Shown: positions 15,275 to 24,786, counted from the first letter of the stretch. The stretch: 52,583 nt of DNA from Caulobacteraceae bacterium (GCA_031291645.1 JARLIQ010000109.1:1-52583); one strand, 5' to 3'. Translations and numbers: made by a program. Notes: a model not told the origin generated them from the letters alone.

Positions 15275-15775
15275 TCAGTTCAACCGCCAGATCTCGAAAT
15301 TCAGCGCCGAGGCGAACGCCACCCAGGCGGCGTAGGGGATCATCATGACCCCGGCGGGACGGTCGGTGCGCCAGAAGGCGGCGGCTGTGGCGAGGACGGC
15401 GGCCAGGAGGACGGCGACCTCGGCGAGCGCGAGGTCGGGCCGGCGCAAGCCGAAGAAGATGAGCGACCAGGCGAGGTTCAGCGCGAGCTGGACGGCGTAG
15501 AGGATGAGGCCCTGACGGCGACGACCGCCCGCCGGGCCGCTTCGCCACACGCGCCACGCGGCCAGGGCCATGAGCACGTAGAGGGCCGTCCAGACCGGGC
15601 CGAACACGGCGTTGGGCGGGTTGAAGCCCGGCTTGTTCAGGCCGGCGTACCAGGTGGTGACGCTCGAGGCGGTGGCGAGGCCCCCGACGACGCCGACGGC
15701 CAGGGCGATGGCGACGAAGACGACCGCCGAGAGCAGGCCGCGCGGCGCGCCTTTCCCTATGGGCTGGGATGTCAT
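15275..15775 (-). CDS. tspO: TspO/MBR family membrane protein
   Basis: A 166-residue protein with five predicted membrane helices, rich in Trp. Family motifs are WYAGLNKPGFNPPNAVFGPVW around residues 45-65 and NLAWSLIFFGLRRPDLAL near 110-127. Bacterial TspO binds porphyrins and other hydrophobic ligands, is located in the outer or inner membrane, and in Rhodobacter represses photopigment genes in oxygen. Two ATGs lie six bases apart: the first (15781) is only one base from GGGAGG, the second (15775) is seven bases away, so the second is the likely start. It stands alone, reading toward the tRNA island. Confidence 0.92.
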   Translation of the reverse strand: MTSQPIGKGAPRGLLSAVVFVAIALAVGVVGGLATASSVTTWYAGLNKPGFNPPNAVFGPVWTALYVLMALAAWRVWRSGPAGGRRRQGLILYAVQLALNLAWSLIFFGLRRPDLALAEVAVLLAAVLATAAAFWRTDRPAGVMMIPYAAWVAFASALNFEIWRLN

Positions 15776-16201
15776 TGTCATGCCTCCCTACGAAGCCTGG
15801 CGTCTAAAAAGCGCCTGAAACCTTGTCGATGCAAACCGGGCCGACGCGGCGCTGGGCGCGGCCGCCCATGTCGGTCGGCTGACAATCGGGCGGGCTTCGA
15901 CTTCCACGCCCCGCTCCCGCATTTTCGGAAGACTCAACCTCGTCCTGGCGGGGTTCGGCGTCCCGATGTCTCGTTCCCCCGGCCTCGGCGCCGCCTAGAA
16001 CGACAGTCGGCGCCTGAAATTGTGGCGCCGCACAATGGTTATGCTGCAGTGCGATAAAACCATGTTGACATCGCTTAGATGGTCGGCGATCAAGGTCGCG
16101 CCCTGAGTTGACGTGCTGGTAAGTCAGACGGGGGGCCGGCCGCAAAAGGCCGGCGAGGAAGCGTCCGGAAAGATCGATCTATATCTTTCTGGAGAACCAC
16201 A
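15776..16201. other. Gene-free spacer between tspO and the UrcA-like gene
   Basis: About 420 bases without a convincing coding frame. The half nearest 16202 becomes AT-richer. It contains TTGACA at 16065-16070 and TTGACG at 16108-16113, either of which could be a -35 element for the gene at 16202, but no matching -10 is clear. The remainder holds nothing that I recognise. Confidence 0.5.
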
Positions 16202-16486
16202 ATGTTCCGCACTGCCGCTACTGTCCTGGCGTTCGCCGTCCTGGGCGCCGCCGCCACCGCCAACGCCGCCGAAGTCACCGTGCCGGCGGTCGGCAAGTCC
16301 CCCACCGAACTGCGCGCCGCCGTGACCCAGGCCGCCTACAAGGCGTGCAACCAGGCCTACGAGGACGACGTGTTCATCGCCTACAAGCGTGAAGCCTGCG
16401 TTCGCGAGTCGGTCGACACCGCCCTCGGCGGCGCCTCGCAAGGCGCTCTGGCGGCCAACGGCCGCGCCGTGGTGGCCTCGCGCTGA
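16202..16486 (+). CDS. UrcA-like small exported protein
   Basis: A 94-residue protein with a signal peptide (residues 1-22, ending ATANAAE). The mature part has two cysteines, C49 in AYKACNQAYED and C66 in REACVRESVDTAL, and the helix-Cys-...-Cys-helix arrangement of the UrcA family. UrcA proteins are small, secreted, of unknown function, and are mostly found in Caulobacterales and sphingomonads. The ATG at 16202 has GGAG nine bases upstream. It is a single-gene unit. The family call rests on pattern and taxonomic habit rather than a strong motif. Confidence 0.65.
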   Translation: MFRTAATVLAFAVLGAAATANAAEVTVPAVGKSPTELRAAVTQAAYKACNQAYEDDVFIAYKREACVRESVDTALGGASQGALAANGRAVVASR

Positions 16487-16654
16487 TCACGATCTAGTTC
16501 GTCCCGCGTTCCGTTCGACGACCGTAGCTGGCCCCCTCGACCCCGAGGCGGGCCAGTTGCGTATTAAGGCGGGCGCCGCCGGCTGTCTTCCGGGTTGATC
16601 GGGCCTTGCCGCCTGCCTCATATGGTCGGGTGTCTCGACCTTGAGGGGGCTTGC

Positions 16655-17530
16655 GTGGTCAACCAGCGGCGGCGGGCGATGGGATGGGCCGTCCTCAGCG
16701 CCGCCCTGATCGGCTGCGGTGCGACGCCCGGGCGCGCCGTCGCCGCGGATACCGCGCCGCCGGCCCGCCGGACGGTCCCCAACCTGCCGGCCGTCGCGCC
16801 CGAACTGGAGATCCTCGCCGGCGCCGAGGCGCTGTCCGGCGGCCATGTCGCGCTGACTTCCACGGGCGACGCCGACGAAGACGCGGTCCTGGCGGCCATG
16901 GCGGACGCGCGCGCGGGCGGCGTCCTGGCGATCCGCGAGCATGAAGCCGCCCTGCGCGGGGTGCTCGCCAACATGCCGCGGCCGTTCACCCGGGTTCGGG
17001 TCGTGAACGACGTCACCGAATACCACGCCGACTCGATGGAGGACTGCCTGGCCTTCGCGAACGGCGACGGCAAGGCGCACCCGCGGTTCGTGTGCAAGGG
17101 CAATCCCTACGCGGCCGCCGGCTTCTACCTCGGCTCGTACCTGAACGAGATCGGCCAGGCGGAGAAGGCGCTGGCCGTCCTGGACGCGGGGCGGCTGGCG
17201 GCGCCCGACGCCCCGGCCCTGATCAGCGAGCGCGGCGCCGCGCTGATCGTGCTGCGCCGCTGGGACGAGGTGCTGGCCAACGCCGACCGGGGCCTGGCCG
17301 TCGAGAACCTAGCCGCCGTCGACCGCGCGCGGCTCTACCGCAGCCGCGGCTATGCGCTCACCGAACTGCACCGGCTGGACGAGGCCGAGCGGGCCTATCG
17401 GGACTCGCTGACGCTGGACCCCGACAATCCGCGGGCCAATAACGAGCTGGCCTATATCGCCGGCCTTCGCGCGGGGCAGGCGCCGGACGCCGGGGGCCTG
17501 ATCTCGGCGCAGCCGACGAATCCGCGCTGA
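16655..17530 (+). CDS. TPR-repeat probable lipoprotein
   Basis: A 291-residue exported protein. From the GTG at 16655, which has GAGG upstream, the N-terminus is MVNQRRRAMGWAVLSAALIG followed by Cys21; LIGC fits a lipobox, so it is probably a lipoprotein. The C-terminal third holds at least two tetratricopeptide repeats (ISERGAALIVLRRWDEVL and RSRGYALTELHRLDEAERAY), giving a protein-interaction surface. The middle portion (residues about 40-150) is not a known domain to me. Longer in-frame starts at 16595 would bury the signal peptide. The serine hydrolase gene follows after 29 bases, so the two may act together in the envelope. Confidence 0.75.
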   Translation: MVNQRRRAMGWAVLSAALIGCGATPGRAVAADTAPPARRTVPNLPAVAPELEILAGAEALSGGHVALTSTGDADEDAVLAAMADARAGGVLAIREHEAALRGVLANMPRPFTRVRVVNDVTEYHADSMEDCLAFANGDGKAHPRFVCKGNPYAAAGFYLGSYLNEIGQAEKALAVLDAGRLAAPDAPALISERGAALIVLRRWDEVLANADRGLAVENLAAVDRARLYRSRGYALTELHRLDEAERAYRDSLTLDPDNPRANNELAYIAGLRAGQAPDAGGLISAQPTNPR

Positions 17531-17559
17531 CGCTGACCAGACCGAAGGAGACCCGTGCG

Positions 17560-18936
17560 ATGACCCAACCGCCCGCCTGGCTGGACCCGGCGATCGCCTA
17601 TGTCGAATCGTGGCTGGGCCACCAGATGCGCCTGACCGAGCAGCCCGGCTGCATGATCGCCATCGCCTGGCGCGGGCAGGTGGTGTTCGACGCGGCCTTC
17701 GGGCGCGCGAACCTGGCGACGGGCGAGGCGCTGACCCCGCGCCACCGGTTCCGCGTCGCCTCCCACTCCAAGACCTTCACCGCCGCGGCCGTGCTGAAGC
17801 TGCGCGAGCAGGGGCGCCTGCGCCTGGACGACCCGGTCGGCCAGTACGTGACGGGGCTGCATCCCGAAATCGGTGCGGCCACCATCGCCCAGGCCCTGTC
17901 CCACACCGCCGGCGTCTTCCGCGACGGCCTCGACAGCGCCTATTGGGTGGGCCGCGCCCCGTTCTCGGACGCGGCGCAGATCCGCGCCGACCTAGCCCTG
18001 GCGCCGACGATCGAGCCCAACACCCGGCTGAAATACTCCAACCACGGCTTCGCCCTGGCCGGTCTGGTCATCGAGGCGGTCACTGGCGAGCCCTACGCCG
18101 ACTGGGTGCGGCGCGAGATCGTCGCGCCGGCGGGCCTCGGCGAGACCACGCCGGACGTTCCCCTGCCCGAGGGCGCGCGACTGGCCCAGGGCCATGGCGG
18201 CAAGGCGCTGCTCGGCCGCCGGCAGGTGTTCCCGGGCGACGCCTCGACCCACGCCCTGGCCTCGGCCACCGGCTTCGTCAGCACCGCGGCGGACCTTGTC
18301 CGCTTCTTCGGCCAGCTCTCGCCGACCGCCGAGACCAGCGTGCTGTCGCGCGCCAGCCGCCGCGAGATGGTGCGGCCCCAGTGGCGCGACGCCTATTCGG
18401 CGGTGGAGCGCACCTACGGGCTCGGCGTGATCGGCGGCGCCTTCGGCGGCTGGAGCTGGTTCGGCCATTCGGGGGGCTTTCAGGGCTACATCAGCCGCAC
18501 CGCCGTGGTCGCGGCGCAGGACCTGGCCGTCTCGGTGCTGACCAATGCGGCCGACGGCCTGGCGCACGCCTGGCTGGACGGCGCCTTGAGCATCCTGCAG
18601 CGGTTCGCCGCCGAGGGCGCGCCCAACCCCGCCGCCGCCGACTGGACCGGCCGCTGGTGGAGCGTCTGGGGGGCCAGCGACCTGGTGGCCATGGGCGACA
18701 AGGTGCTGCTGGCCGCGCCCGACCAGGCCGATCCGCTGCTCAAGGTCCCGGAACTGGCGCTCACCGGCGCGGACGAGGCCCGCATCGCCGAGGCGGGCGC
18801 CTTCCACAGCTACGGCGAGCCCGTCCGGCGCGTTCGCGACGCGGCCGGCCAGGTGGTCGAACTGCGGGTCGCCGGCGGCAGGGCCCTGCCGGAAGCGGAC
18901 CTGGCGCGGGAGCTGACCGAGCGGTACGGCGGCTAG
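17560..18936 (+). CDS. Serine hydrolase, beta-lactamase/class C fold
   Basis: A 458-residue protein of the beta-lactamase/penicillin-binding/esterase EstB fold. The SxxK catalytic pair is S68-K71 (VASHSKTF), the second motif is Y159-S160-N161 (KYSNHGF), and HSGG (303-306) replaces KTG. An extra domain of about 120 residues follows the catalytic part, as in many D-aminopeptidase- or esterase-like members. No signal peptide is seen, so it appears cytoplasmic despite following a lipoprotein gene. Likely activities are esterase, D-amino-acid peptidase or lactone hydrolase; antibiotic resistance is unlikely to be its main role. GAAGGAG nine bases before the ATG supports the start. Confidence 0.88.
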   Translation: MTQPPAWLDPAIAYVESWLGHQMRLTEQPGCMIAIAWRGQVVFDAAFGRANLATGEALTPRHRFRVASHSKTFTAAAVLKLREQGRLRLDDPVGQYVTGLHPEIGAATIAQALSHTAGVFRDGLDSAYWVGRAPFSDAAQIRADLALAPTIEPNTRLKYSNHGFALAGLVIEAVTGEPYADWVRREIVAPAGLGETTPDVPLPEGARLAQGHGGKALLGRRQVFPGDASTHALASATGFVSTAADLVRFFGQLSPTAETSVLSRASRREMVRPQWRDAYSAVERTYGLGVIGGAFGGWSWFGHSGGFQGYISRTAVVAAQDLAVSVLTNAADGLAHAWLDGALSILQRFAAEGAPNPAAADWTGRWWSVWGASDLVAMGDKVLLAAPDQADPLLKVPELALTGADEARIAEAGAFHSYGEPVRRVRDAAGQVVELRVAGGRALPEADLARELTERYGG

Positions 18937-19043
18937 GCTCGCGCCGGTCGAGGGCGCCGCAGCGTCAGGCTCGACAGGCGCGTCCCGGTCTGGTCAGGGT
19001 CTCCCGAAAGGCCTTGAGCGAGGCAATCTGGGAGGACCTGGGC

Positions 19044-20579
19044 GTGAGTGACTTGACCCCCGTGATCATCGGCGTCGGCGAGGCGTCGGAGCGGATCGAC
19101 GCGGCGGACTATCGGGCCATGTCGCCGGCGGACCTGGCCGGCGCGGCGGCGCGCGCGGCGCTGGACGACGCGCTGTCGGCCCAGGCGCTGGCCCCGCACC
19201 TGGACGTGATCGCCGCCATCCGCCAGTTCGAGGTCTCCATCCCCAACGCCGTCGCGCCCTTCGGGCGGGCCGACAACTTCCCGCGCGCGGTCGCCCGGCG
19301 CATCGGCGCCGACCCGGCCCGCGCCATCCTGGAGCCGGTCGGCGGCCAGGGGCCCCAGCACCTGGTCAACGAATTCGCCCAGGCGATCGGCGCCGGCGAG
19401 GCGGAGATGGTCCTGCTGGCCGGCTCGGAGGCGATCTCCACCATCCGCCACCTGATGTCCAAGGGCGAAAGCCGGGACTGGAGCGAGGCGATCGGCGGCC
19501 AGCTGGAGGACCGCGGCTATGGCGAGCCGCTGTTGACCCGCGACCTGGTCCAGCATGGCGCGCGCACGCCGATCAGCGTCTACGCCCTGTTCGAGAACGC
19601 CCGCCGCGCGCGGCTCGGCCTGGACCGGCGCGCCTATGGGCTGGAGATGGGCCGGCTGTTCGCCCCCTTCACCCAGGTCGCCGCGGCCAATCCCCACGCC
19701 ATGTCGCGCGAGGTCTACACCGCCGAGGAACTGGCCACGGTCACCGAGCGCAACCGGCTGACCTCCGATCCCTTCCCGCGCCGGATGGTGGCGCGCGACC
19801 AGGCCAACCAGGGCGCCGCCGTGGTGCTGACCTCGGCCGGCAACGCGCGGGCCCTGGGCGTGCCGGAGGAGAAGTTCATCTATCTCCACGGCGGCGCGGA
19901 CGTGCGCGAGCGGGCGGTGGTCGAGCGGGCCGACCTTTCGTCCAGCCCGGCCTCCATCCTGGCGGCGCGTCGGGCGCTGGAGGTCGCGGGCCTGGACGCG
20001 GCGGCGATCGACCTGTTCGACCTCTACAGCTGCTTTCCGATCGCCGTGTTCAACGTCCGCGACGGGCTGGGGATCGCCGCCGGCGACGCGCGTCCGCTGA
20101 CGGTGACCGGCGGCCTGCCGTTCTTCGGCGGGGCCGGCAACAACTACTCCATGCACGCCATCGCCAGCATGGTCCGCGCCCTGCGCGCCCGGCCGGGCGC
20201 CAGGGGGCTGGTCGGCGCCAACGGCGGCTTCCTGTCGAAATACTCCGTGGGCGTCTATTCGGCTGAGGCCGCGCCCTGGACCGGCTTCGACAGCCGCGCC
20301 CTGCAGGCCGAGGTCGACGCCTGGCCGGCGCCGGCGCTGGCCGGACCGGTCACCGGCCGGGGCGTGATCGGGACCTACACCATCGACTACGCCGGCCCCG
20401 CGCCCCGCGCCGTGGCGATCGGGACCGTCGAGGTGACCGGGGCGCGGTTCATCGCCATGAGCGACGAGCCCGCGGTGGTCCAGACCCTGATCGACCGCGA
20501 GCCGCTGGGCGCCCAGGTCGAGCTGGCGGCCGACGAGGCCGGCCACACCCTGATCAGGGCGGCGGCGCCGGCCGCCTGA
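19044..20579 (+). CDS. Thiolase-like protein (type 1, with added C-terminal domain)
   Basis: A 511-residue thiolase-fold protein starting at GTG 19044 behind GGAGG. Thiolase landmarks are present (PVIIGVGEASE at the start, FDLYSCFPIAVFNVRD and GGLPFFGGAGNNYSMHAIASM in the second half) but the usual nucleophile segment (CGSG-type) is replaced: EPVGGQGPQHLVNE has no cysteine. The last 100 residues (GVIGTYTIDYAGPAPRAVAI onward) match the extra C-terminal domain of thiolase-like protein type 1. Such proteins are thought to act on acyl-CoA without normal Claisen chemistry. Its gene runs in the same direction as the serine hydrolase, 107 bases downstream. Confidence 0.82.
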   Translation: MSDLTPVIIGVGEASERIDAADYRAMSPADLAGAAARAALDDALSAQALAPHLDVIAAIRQFEVSIPNAVAPFGRADNFPRAVARRIGADPARAILEPVGGQGPQHLVNEFAQAIGAGEAEMVLLAGSEAISTIRHLMSKGESRDWSEAIGGQLEDRGYGEPLLTRDLVQHGARTPISVYALFENARRARLGLDRRAYGLEMGRLFAPFTQVAAANPHAMSREVYTAEELATVTERNRLTSDPFPRRMVARDQANQGAAVVLTSAGNARALGVPEEKFIYLHGGADVRERAVVERADLSSSPASILAARRALEVAGLDAAAIDLFDLYSCFPIAVFNVRDGLGIAAGDARPLTVTGGLPFFGGAGNNYSMHAIASMVRALRARPGARGLVGANGGFLSKYSVGVYSAEAAPWTGFDSRALQAEVDAWPAPALAGPVTGRGVIGTYTIDYAGPAPRAVAIGTVEVTGARFIAMSDEPAVVQTLIDREPLGAQVELAADEAGHTLIRAAAPAA

Positions 20580-20581
20580 GG

Positions 20582-21487
20582 TCAGACCTCGAGCCGGTAG
20601 GCCTCGCCGTCGCGCACCACCCGCCCGGCGGTCGGGGCCGCGAAATGGGTGCCGATGACCAGCGTCGGCGTTCCCGCCAGGCCGGCGAACGCGTCCTCGC
20701 GCGTGCGGATCGACTGGTCGGGATCGCAGTCGGCCGAGGCGGCCCATTCGGGATGGACCATCTGGCAGGGGTGGTGGATGAAGTCGCCGGTGATCAGCGC
20801 CTCCTCGCCCCTGGAGCGGATGCGCACGCTGACGTGGCCGGGCGTGTGGCCCAGCGTCGGGGTCAGGCTGACCTCGTCGCAGACCACGTGGTCGGTTTCG
20901 ACCAGGTCCACGAGGCCGGCGTCGAACACCGGCTGGACCGAGTCCTGGAACACCACCGGCTCGCCGGCCCCGGTCTCGGGCGCCGAGCGCCAGTAGTCGA
21001 ACTCGGTGCGGCCCATCAGGTAGCGGGCCTTCGGGAAGGTCGGGACCCAGCGGCCGTCCACCAGCATGGTGTTCCAGCCGACGTGGTCGACGTGCAGGTG
21101 GGTGCACAGCACCGCGTCGATGCTCTCGCGCGCGAAGCCGGCCGTCTCCAGGTCCTCCAGGAAGCGGGTCTGCATCATGTTCCAGGCCTGGAACGCCCGC
21201 GGCTTGTCGTTGCCGATGCAGGTGTCGACCAGGATCCGCCGGCCGGGGGCCTCGACCACCAGGGCGTGGACGCTCAACTTGAGCCTGCCGTCGTCGTCGA
21301 CGAAGTGCGGCCGTAGCCAGGGGATGTCGAGCACCGCCTCGGGCGTCGCCTGGGGCAGGATGAACTTGCTATCGATGATGGCGTCGAGCTCGACGATGCG
21401 GGTGACGGTCACGTCCCCGACGCGCCATTTCAGCAGCGGCGCCTTGGCCTCCGGCGCGGGTTTCCCCGTGGTTGTGGCCTGGTCCAT
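20582..21487 (-). CDS. Metallo-beta-lactamase-fold hydrolase
   Basis: A 301-residue MBL-fold enzyme. The metal site is visible: HxHxDH at residues 130-135 (THLHVDHVGWN), a later His in TLGHTPGHVSV, the bridging Asp in TGDFIHHP, and a last His in IGTHFAAPTAG. The overall pattern resembles the AHL-lactonase-like/cyclase-like branch that opens lactones or cleaves esters. The substrate is unknown. It converges with the thiolase-like gene with two bases between stop codons, so it is probably transcribed separately. Confidence 0.87.
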   Translation of the reverse strand: MDQATTTGKPAPEAKAPLLKWRVGDVTVTRIVELDAIIDSKFILPQATPEAVLDIPWLRPHFVDDDGRLKLSVHALVVEAPGRRILVDTCIGNDKPRAFQAWNMMQTRFLEDLETAGFARESIDAVLCTHLHVDHVGWNTMLVDGRWVPTFPKARYLMGRTEFDYWRSAPETGAGEPVVFQDSVQPVFDAGLVDLVETDHVVCDEVSLTPTLGHTPGHVSVRIRSRGEEALITGDFIHHPCQMVHPEWAASADCDPDQSIRTREDAFAGLAGTPTLVIGTHFAAPTAGRVVRDGEAYRLEV

Positions 21488-21598
21488 GGTTCTCTCCCTG
21501 TCCGGTTTTGGCGGCAGGCTAGAACAGGTCAGGCGAAAACATATGCGGTTTTTCCGGACCCGCCCCGGGCGGGCCGCCGTCTTCGCCGCATGAACGGG

Positions 21599-22459
21599 TC
21601 AGTCGCGCAGCAGTTCGTTGACCGAGGTCTTCGAGCGGGTCTGGGCGTCGACGGTCTTGACGATCACGGCGCAGGCGAGGTTCGGGCCATTGCCGTAGGG
21701 GTCGGGCAGGGAGCCGGGCACCACCACCGAATAGGGCGGGACATAGCCGCGGTGGGTCTCGCCGGTCTTGCGGTCGACGATCTTGGTCGAGGCGCTGAGG
21801 AAGACGCCCATCGACAGGACCGCGCCCTCGCCGACGATGACGCCCTCGGCCACCTCGGAGCGGGCGCCGATGAAGCAGCCGTCCTCGATGATGGTCGGGT
21901 TGGCCTGCAGGGGCTCCAGCACCCCGCCGATGCCGGCGCCGCCCGACAGGTGCACGTCCCGGCCGATCTGGGCGCAGGAGCCGACGGTGGCCCAGGTGTC
22001 GACCATGGTCCCCTCGCCGACATAGGCGCCGATATTGACGAACGAGGGCATCAGGACCGCGTTGCGGCCGACGAAGGCGCCCCGGCGCACCACCGATCCG
22101 GGCACGGCGCGGAAGCCGGCCTCGGCGAAGTGGGCCGGGGTCCAGTCGCCGAACTTGCCCGGAACCTTGTCCCACCAGGGGCCCAGGCCCGGCTCGTGGG
22201 TCAGGCCGCCGTTGTTGACCATCAGGGTGTTGGCGTGCAGGCGGAAGGACAGCAGCACCGCCTTCTTCAGCCACTGGCGCGTGATCCACTGGCCGCCGAT
22301 CTTCTCGGCGACGCGGACGCGGCCGGCGTCCAGCAGGCTGATCGCCTCCTCGACCGGCTCGCGCAGCAGGCCCTGGGTGGTGGTGTTGATCTCGTCCCGG
22401 TGGTCCCAGGCTGCGTCGACGGCGCGCTCCAGGGCTTCGAAATCGGGGCTTTCGCTCAT
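21599..22459 (-). CDS. dapD: 2,3,4,5-tetrahydropyridine-2,6-dicarboxylate N-succinyltransferase
   Basis: A 286-residue acyltransferase of lysine/diaminopimelate synthesis that succinylates tetrahydrodipicolinate using succinyl-CoA. The helical N-terminal domain ends with [20 protein letters not shown], followed by hexapeptide repeats of a left-handed beta-helix (for example [20 protein letters not shown] and [24 protein letters not shown] region) and the family C-terminus. Length and motifs are normal. Its ATG overlaps the stop of the upstream HAD gene by four bases (ATGA), so translation is coupled. The trimeric enzyme is cytosolic. dapD is essential in bacteria that build peptidoglycan with meso-diaminopimelate. 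Confidence 0.97.
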   Translation of the reverse strand: MSESPDFEALERAVDAAWDHRDEINTTTQGLLREPVEEAISLLDAGRVRVAEKIGGQWITRQWLKKAVLLSFRLHANTLMVNNGGLTHEPGLGPWWDKVPGKFGDWTPAHFAEAGFRAVPGSVVRRGAFVGRNAVLMPSFVNIGAYVGEGTMVDTWATVGSCAQIGRDVHLSGGAGIGGVLEPLQANPTIIEDGCFIGARSEVAEGVIVGEGAVLSMGVFLSASTKIVDRKTGETHRGYVPPYSVVVPGSLPDPYGNGPNLACAVIVKTVDAQTRSKTSVNELLRD

Positions 22460-23133
22460 GGATGGGCCTTTCTGACCCGCGCGGCGGCCAGGAACGGCGC
22501 GAGATGGCGGGTGCGATGCTTGACGAACGGGGCGGTCGAGGCCTCGGCGTGCGGGCCGACCAGGATGGTGGTCATGCCGATGGCCGCGGCGGGAGCGAGG
22601 TTCTTCTCGCTGTCCTCGAAGAAGGCGGCGGCGCGCGGCTCGACGGCGTGGGCGCGGGTCAGACGCTGGAAGGTGTCGGGGTGCGGCTTGGGCACATAGT
22701 CGGCGGCGGCGATATGGAAGATGGCCTCGAACTGGTCGGCCAGGTCCAGCTTGTCCAGCACCCGCACCGCGTGGCGCTCGTCGCCGTTGGTGAACACCAG
22801 CCGCCGGCCGGGCAGGCGCGTGATCGCCGCCTTCAGCGCCGCGTCGGGGGTCAGCGCGTCCATCGAGACGTCGTGCACCTCGTCCAGGAAGCCCTCGGGG
22901 TCGATCCCGTGGTTGGCCATCAGCCCGGCCAGGGTGGTGCCGTGCTCGTGCAGATAGCGCTTCTGCAGCGCCAGCGCCTCAGCCGGCGGCAGGCCGGTCT
23001 CCCGCGCGACGAAGGCGGTCATGCGCTTCTCGATCAGCCCCATGAACTCGGTTTCCGGCGGATAGAGGGTGTTGTCCAGGTCGAACAGCCACACCTCGAC
23101 ATGCCGCAGGTCGGGGCCGGGGTCCGCGGTCAT
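22456..23133 (-). CDS. HAD-family phosphatase, pyrimidine 5'-nucleotidase-like
   Basis: A 225-residue haloacid-dehalogenase phosphatase. Motif I is [11 protein letters not shown] with nucleophile D18 and acid D20; motif II is VFTNGD; motif III/IV are in KPHPDTFQR and [17 protein letters not shown] with this layout is typical of the yeast Sdt1/pyrimidine 5'-nucleotidase group, so nucleotide or other small phosphate ester substrates are likely. It overlaps argB by four bases upstream and dapD by four downstream, placing a phosphatase of unknown role inside an amino-acid biosynthesis operon. Confidence 0.87.
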   Translation of the reverse strand: MTADPGPDLRHVEVWLFDLDNTLYPPETEFMGLIEKRMTAFVARETGLPPAEALALQKRYLHEHGTTLAGLMANHGIDPEGFLDEVHDVSMDALTPDAALKAAITRLPGRRLVFTNGDERHAVRVLDKLDLADQFEAIFHIAAADYVPKPHPDTFQRLTRAHAVEPRAAAFFEDSEKNLAPAAAIGMTTILVGPHAEASTAPFVKHRTRHLAPFLAAARVRKAHP

Positions 23134-24056
23134 GGGCGCACCATCGTACCCGCGCCGTGTTCGGTGAAGAGTTCGGTCAGCATGGCGTGCGGCCGGCGCC
23201 CGTCCAGGATGACCACCGCCTCGACGCCCGCCTCGACCGCGGCGATGGCCGTCTCCAGCTTGGGGATCATGCCGCCGGTGGCGACGCCGTCGGCGATCGC
23301 CGCCCGGGCCTCGCGCACCGTGAGCTGGCGGATCAGCTCGCCGTCCTTGTCCAGCACCCCCGCCACGTCGGTCAGCAGCAGCATGCGCTTGGCCCGCAGC
23401 GCCCCGGCCACCGCGCCGGCGACGGTGTCGGCGTTGATGTTGTAGGTCGCGCCGTCCTCGGACACCCCGATCGGGGCGATCACGGGGATGTAGTCCTGGT
23501 CGGCGTAGATCAGGGCCTCGACGATCTTGGGGTCGACGGTCTTCGGCTCGCCGACGAAGCCGAGGTCGACGATGTGCTCGATGTTGGAATCCGGGTCGCG
23601 CCGGGTCTTCTTGGTCTTTTCGACCGTGATCAGCCGGGCGTCCTTGCCCGACAGGCCCACGCCGCGCACGTCGGCCTCGGCCCCGGCGCGGTTGATCAGG
23701 TGGACGATCTCCTTGTTGATGGCGCCGGAGAGCACCATTTCGGCGACCTCCATGGTGGCCGCGTCGGTCACCCGCAGACCGTCGACGAAGGTCGACTTGA
23801 CCCCGGCCTTCTCCAGCATGCGGCTGATCTGCGGGCCGCCGCCGTGGACGATCACCGGATGCACGCCCAGAAGCTTCAGCAGCACCGCGTCCGCCGCGAA
23901 CAGGCGGGCCATCTCCTCCTCGCCCATGGCGTGGCCGCCGTATTTGATCACCACCGTCTCGCGGTCGTAGATCTGGATGTACGGCAGCGCCTCGGCCAGC
24001 GTCTTGGCCGTGGCCCAGCCGGGCTCGTCGGCGGTGTCGGCAGGGGTGTCGGTCAT
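23130..24056 (-). CDS. argB: Acetylglutamate kinase
   Basis: A 308-residue amino-acid kinase that phosphorylates N-acetylglutamate in the second step of arginine synthesis. Motifs include [10 protein letters not shown] for ATP-phosphate binding, [12 protein letters not shown] for the substrate, and [12 protein letters not shown] near the C-terminal half. An N-terminal helical extension of about 25 residues ([19 protein letters not shown]) is the type found in hexameric, arginine-inhibited NAGKs, so feedback control by arginine is likely. The start ATG has only a weak ribosome site. It heads the tightly overlapping argB-HAD-dapD group and lies 67 bases after engB. Confidence 0.97.
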   Translation of the reverse strand: MTDTPADTADEPGWATAKTLAEALPYIQIYDRETVVIKYGGHAMGEEEMARLFAADAVLLKLLGVHPVIVHGGGPQISRMLEKAGVKSTFVDGLRVTDAATMEVAEMVLSGAINKEIVHLINRAGAEADVRGVGLSGKDARLITVEKTKKTRRDPDSNIEHIVDLGFVGEPKTVDPKIVEALIYADQDYIPVIAPIGVSEDGATYNINADTVAGAVAGALRAKRMLLLTDVAGVLDKDGELIRQLTVREARAAIADGVATGGMIPKLETAIAAVEAGVEAVVILDGRRPHAMLTELFTEHGAGTMVRP

Positions 24057-24123
24057 CTCTGGGGTCCGCCAGGGCTGCTGAGCGGCTTCGGATAGAGCAG
24101 AGGGGCGGGCTTGTCACCCGACC

Positions 24124-24786
24124 TTACAGGACCCCCGCGACCTCGGCGATCTCGGCGCGCAGCTCGGGCAGGCCGGTTCCCTTCTCGGCCGAGGTGGCCA
24201 GGACGCGCGGGAAGGCGGCAGGCCGGCGCGAGATCGCCTTGGCGGTCGCCTCGACCACCTTGACGACCTCAGCGGGCTTCAGCTTGTCGGCCTTGGTCAG
24301 GACGATCTGGTAGGAGACGGCGGCCAGGTCCAGGGCGTCCAGCGCCTCGGCGTCGACCGCCTTGAGGCCATGGCGGGCGTCGATCAGCAGATAGACCCGC
24401 TTGAGGTTGGGCCGGCCGCGCAGATAGGCGCGGCCGAGGTTCTGGAACTTGGCCGTCGCGCTCTTGGACGCGCGGGCGAAGCCGTAGCCGGGCAGGTCGA
24501 CCAGCCGCAGCTTCTCGTCCAGCACGAAGAAGTTCACCTCGCGCGTGCGGCCGGGCTCGTTGGACGCCCGCGCCAGGTGCTTCTGGCCCACCAGGGCGTT
24601 GATCAGCGAGGACTTGCCGACGTTCGAGCGCCCGGCGAAGGCCACCTCCGCCAGGTCCGCGGGCGGCAGGCCGGCGATCTGGGCGGCGCCCATCAGGAAG
24701 GCGATCGGCCGGGCGAACAGCACGCGGGCGGCCTCGATCGCCTCGGGCGGATGGATCTCCGAGCCGGCCCCGGGCGCTGCGGTCAC
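24124..24786 (-). CDS. engB: Ribosome biogenesis GTPase EngB (YihA/YsxC)
   Basis: A 220-residue GTPase needed for large ribosomal subunit assembly. G1 is [10 protein letters not shown] at residues 52-61, the threonine of G2 is in [10 protein letters not shown]3 is DLPGYGFA, G4 is LTKADK and G5 is TSAEKGTG. The start is a GTG at 24786 whose GTGA overlaps the yidC stop, so translation is probably coupled to yidC. A longer open frame extends upstream but lies within yidC. The order yidC-engB-argB is common in alphaproteobacteria. Confidence 0.96.
   Translation of the reverse strand: MTAAPGAGSEIHPPEAIEAARVLFARPIAFLMGAAQIAGLPPADLAEVAFAGRSNVGKSSLINALVGQKHLARASNEPGRTREVNFFVLDEKLRLVDLPGYGFARASKSATAKFQNLGRAYLRGRPNLKRVYLLIDARHGLKAVDAEALDALDLAAVSYQIVLTKADKLKPAEVVKVVEATAKAISRRPAAFPRVLATSAEKGTGLPELRAEIAEVAGVL

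Noticed and set aside
17610-20579. A 989-codon plus-strand frame joining the serine hydrolase region to the thiolase-like gene
   Set aside because: The first half is an out-of-frame shadow of the serine hydrolase; only the part from 19044 is protein-like and has its own ribosome site. It is not a gene fusion.
21555-21590. Terminator after dapD at a GC-rich palindrome (CCCGCCCCGGGCGGG region)
   Set aside because: The palindrome exists, but on the dapD strand it is followed by A's rather than T's, so intrinsic termination is not supported.
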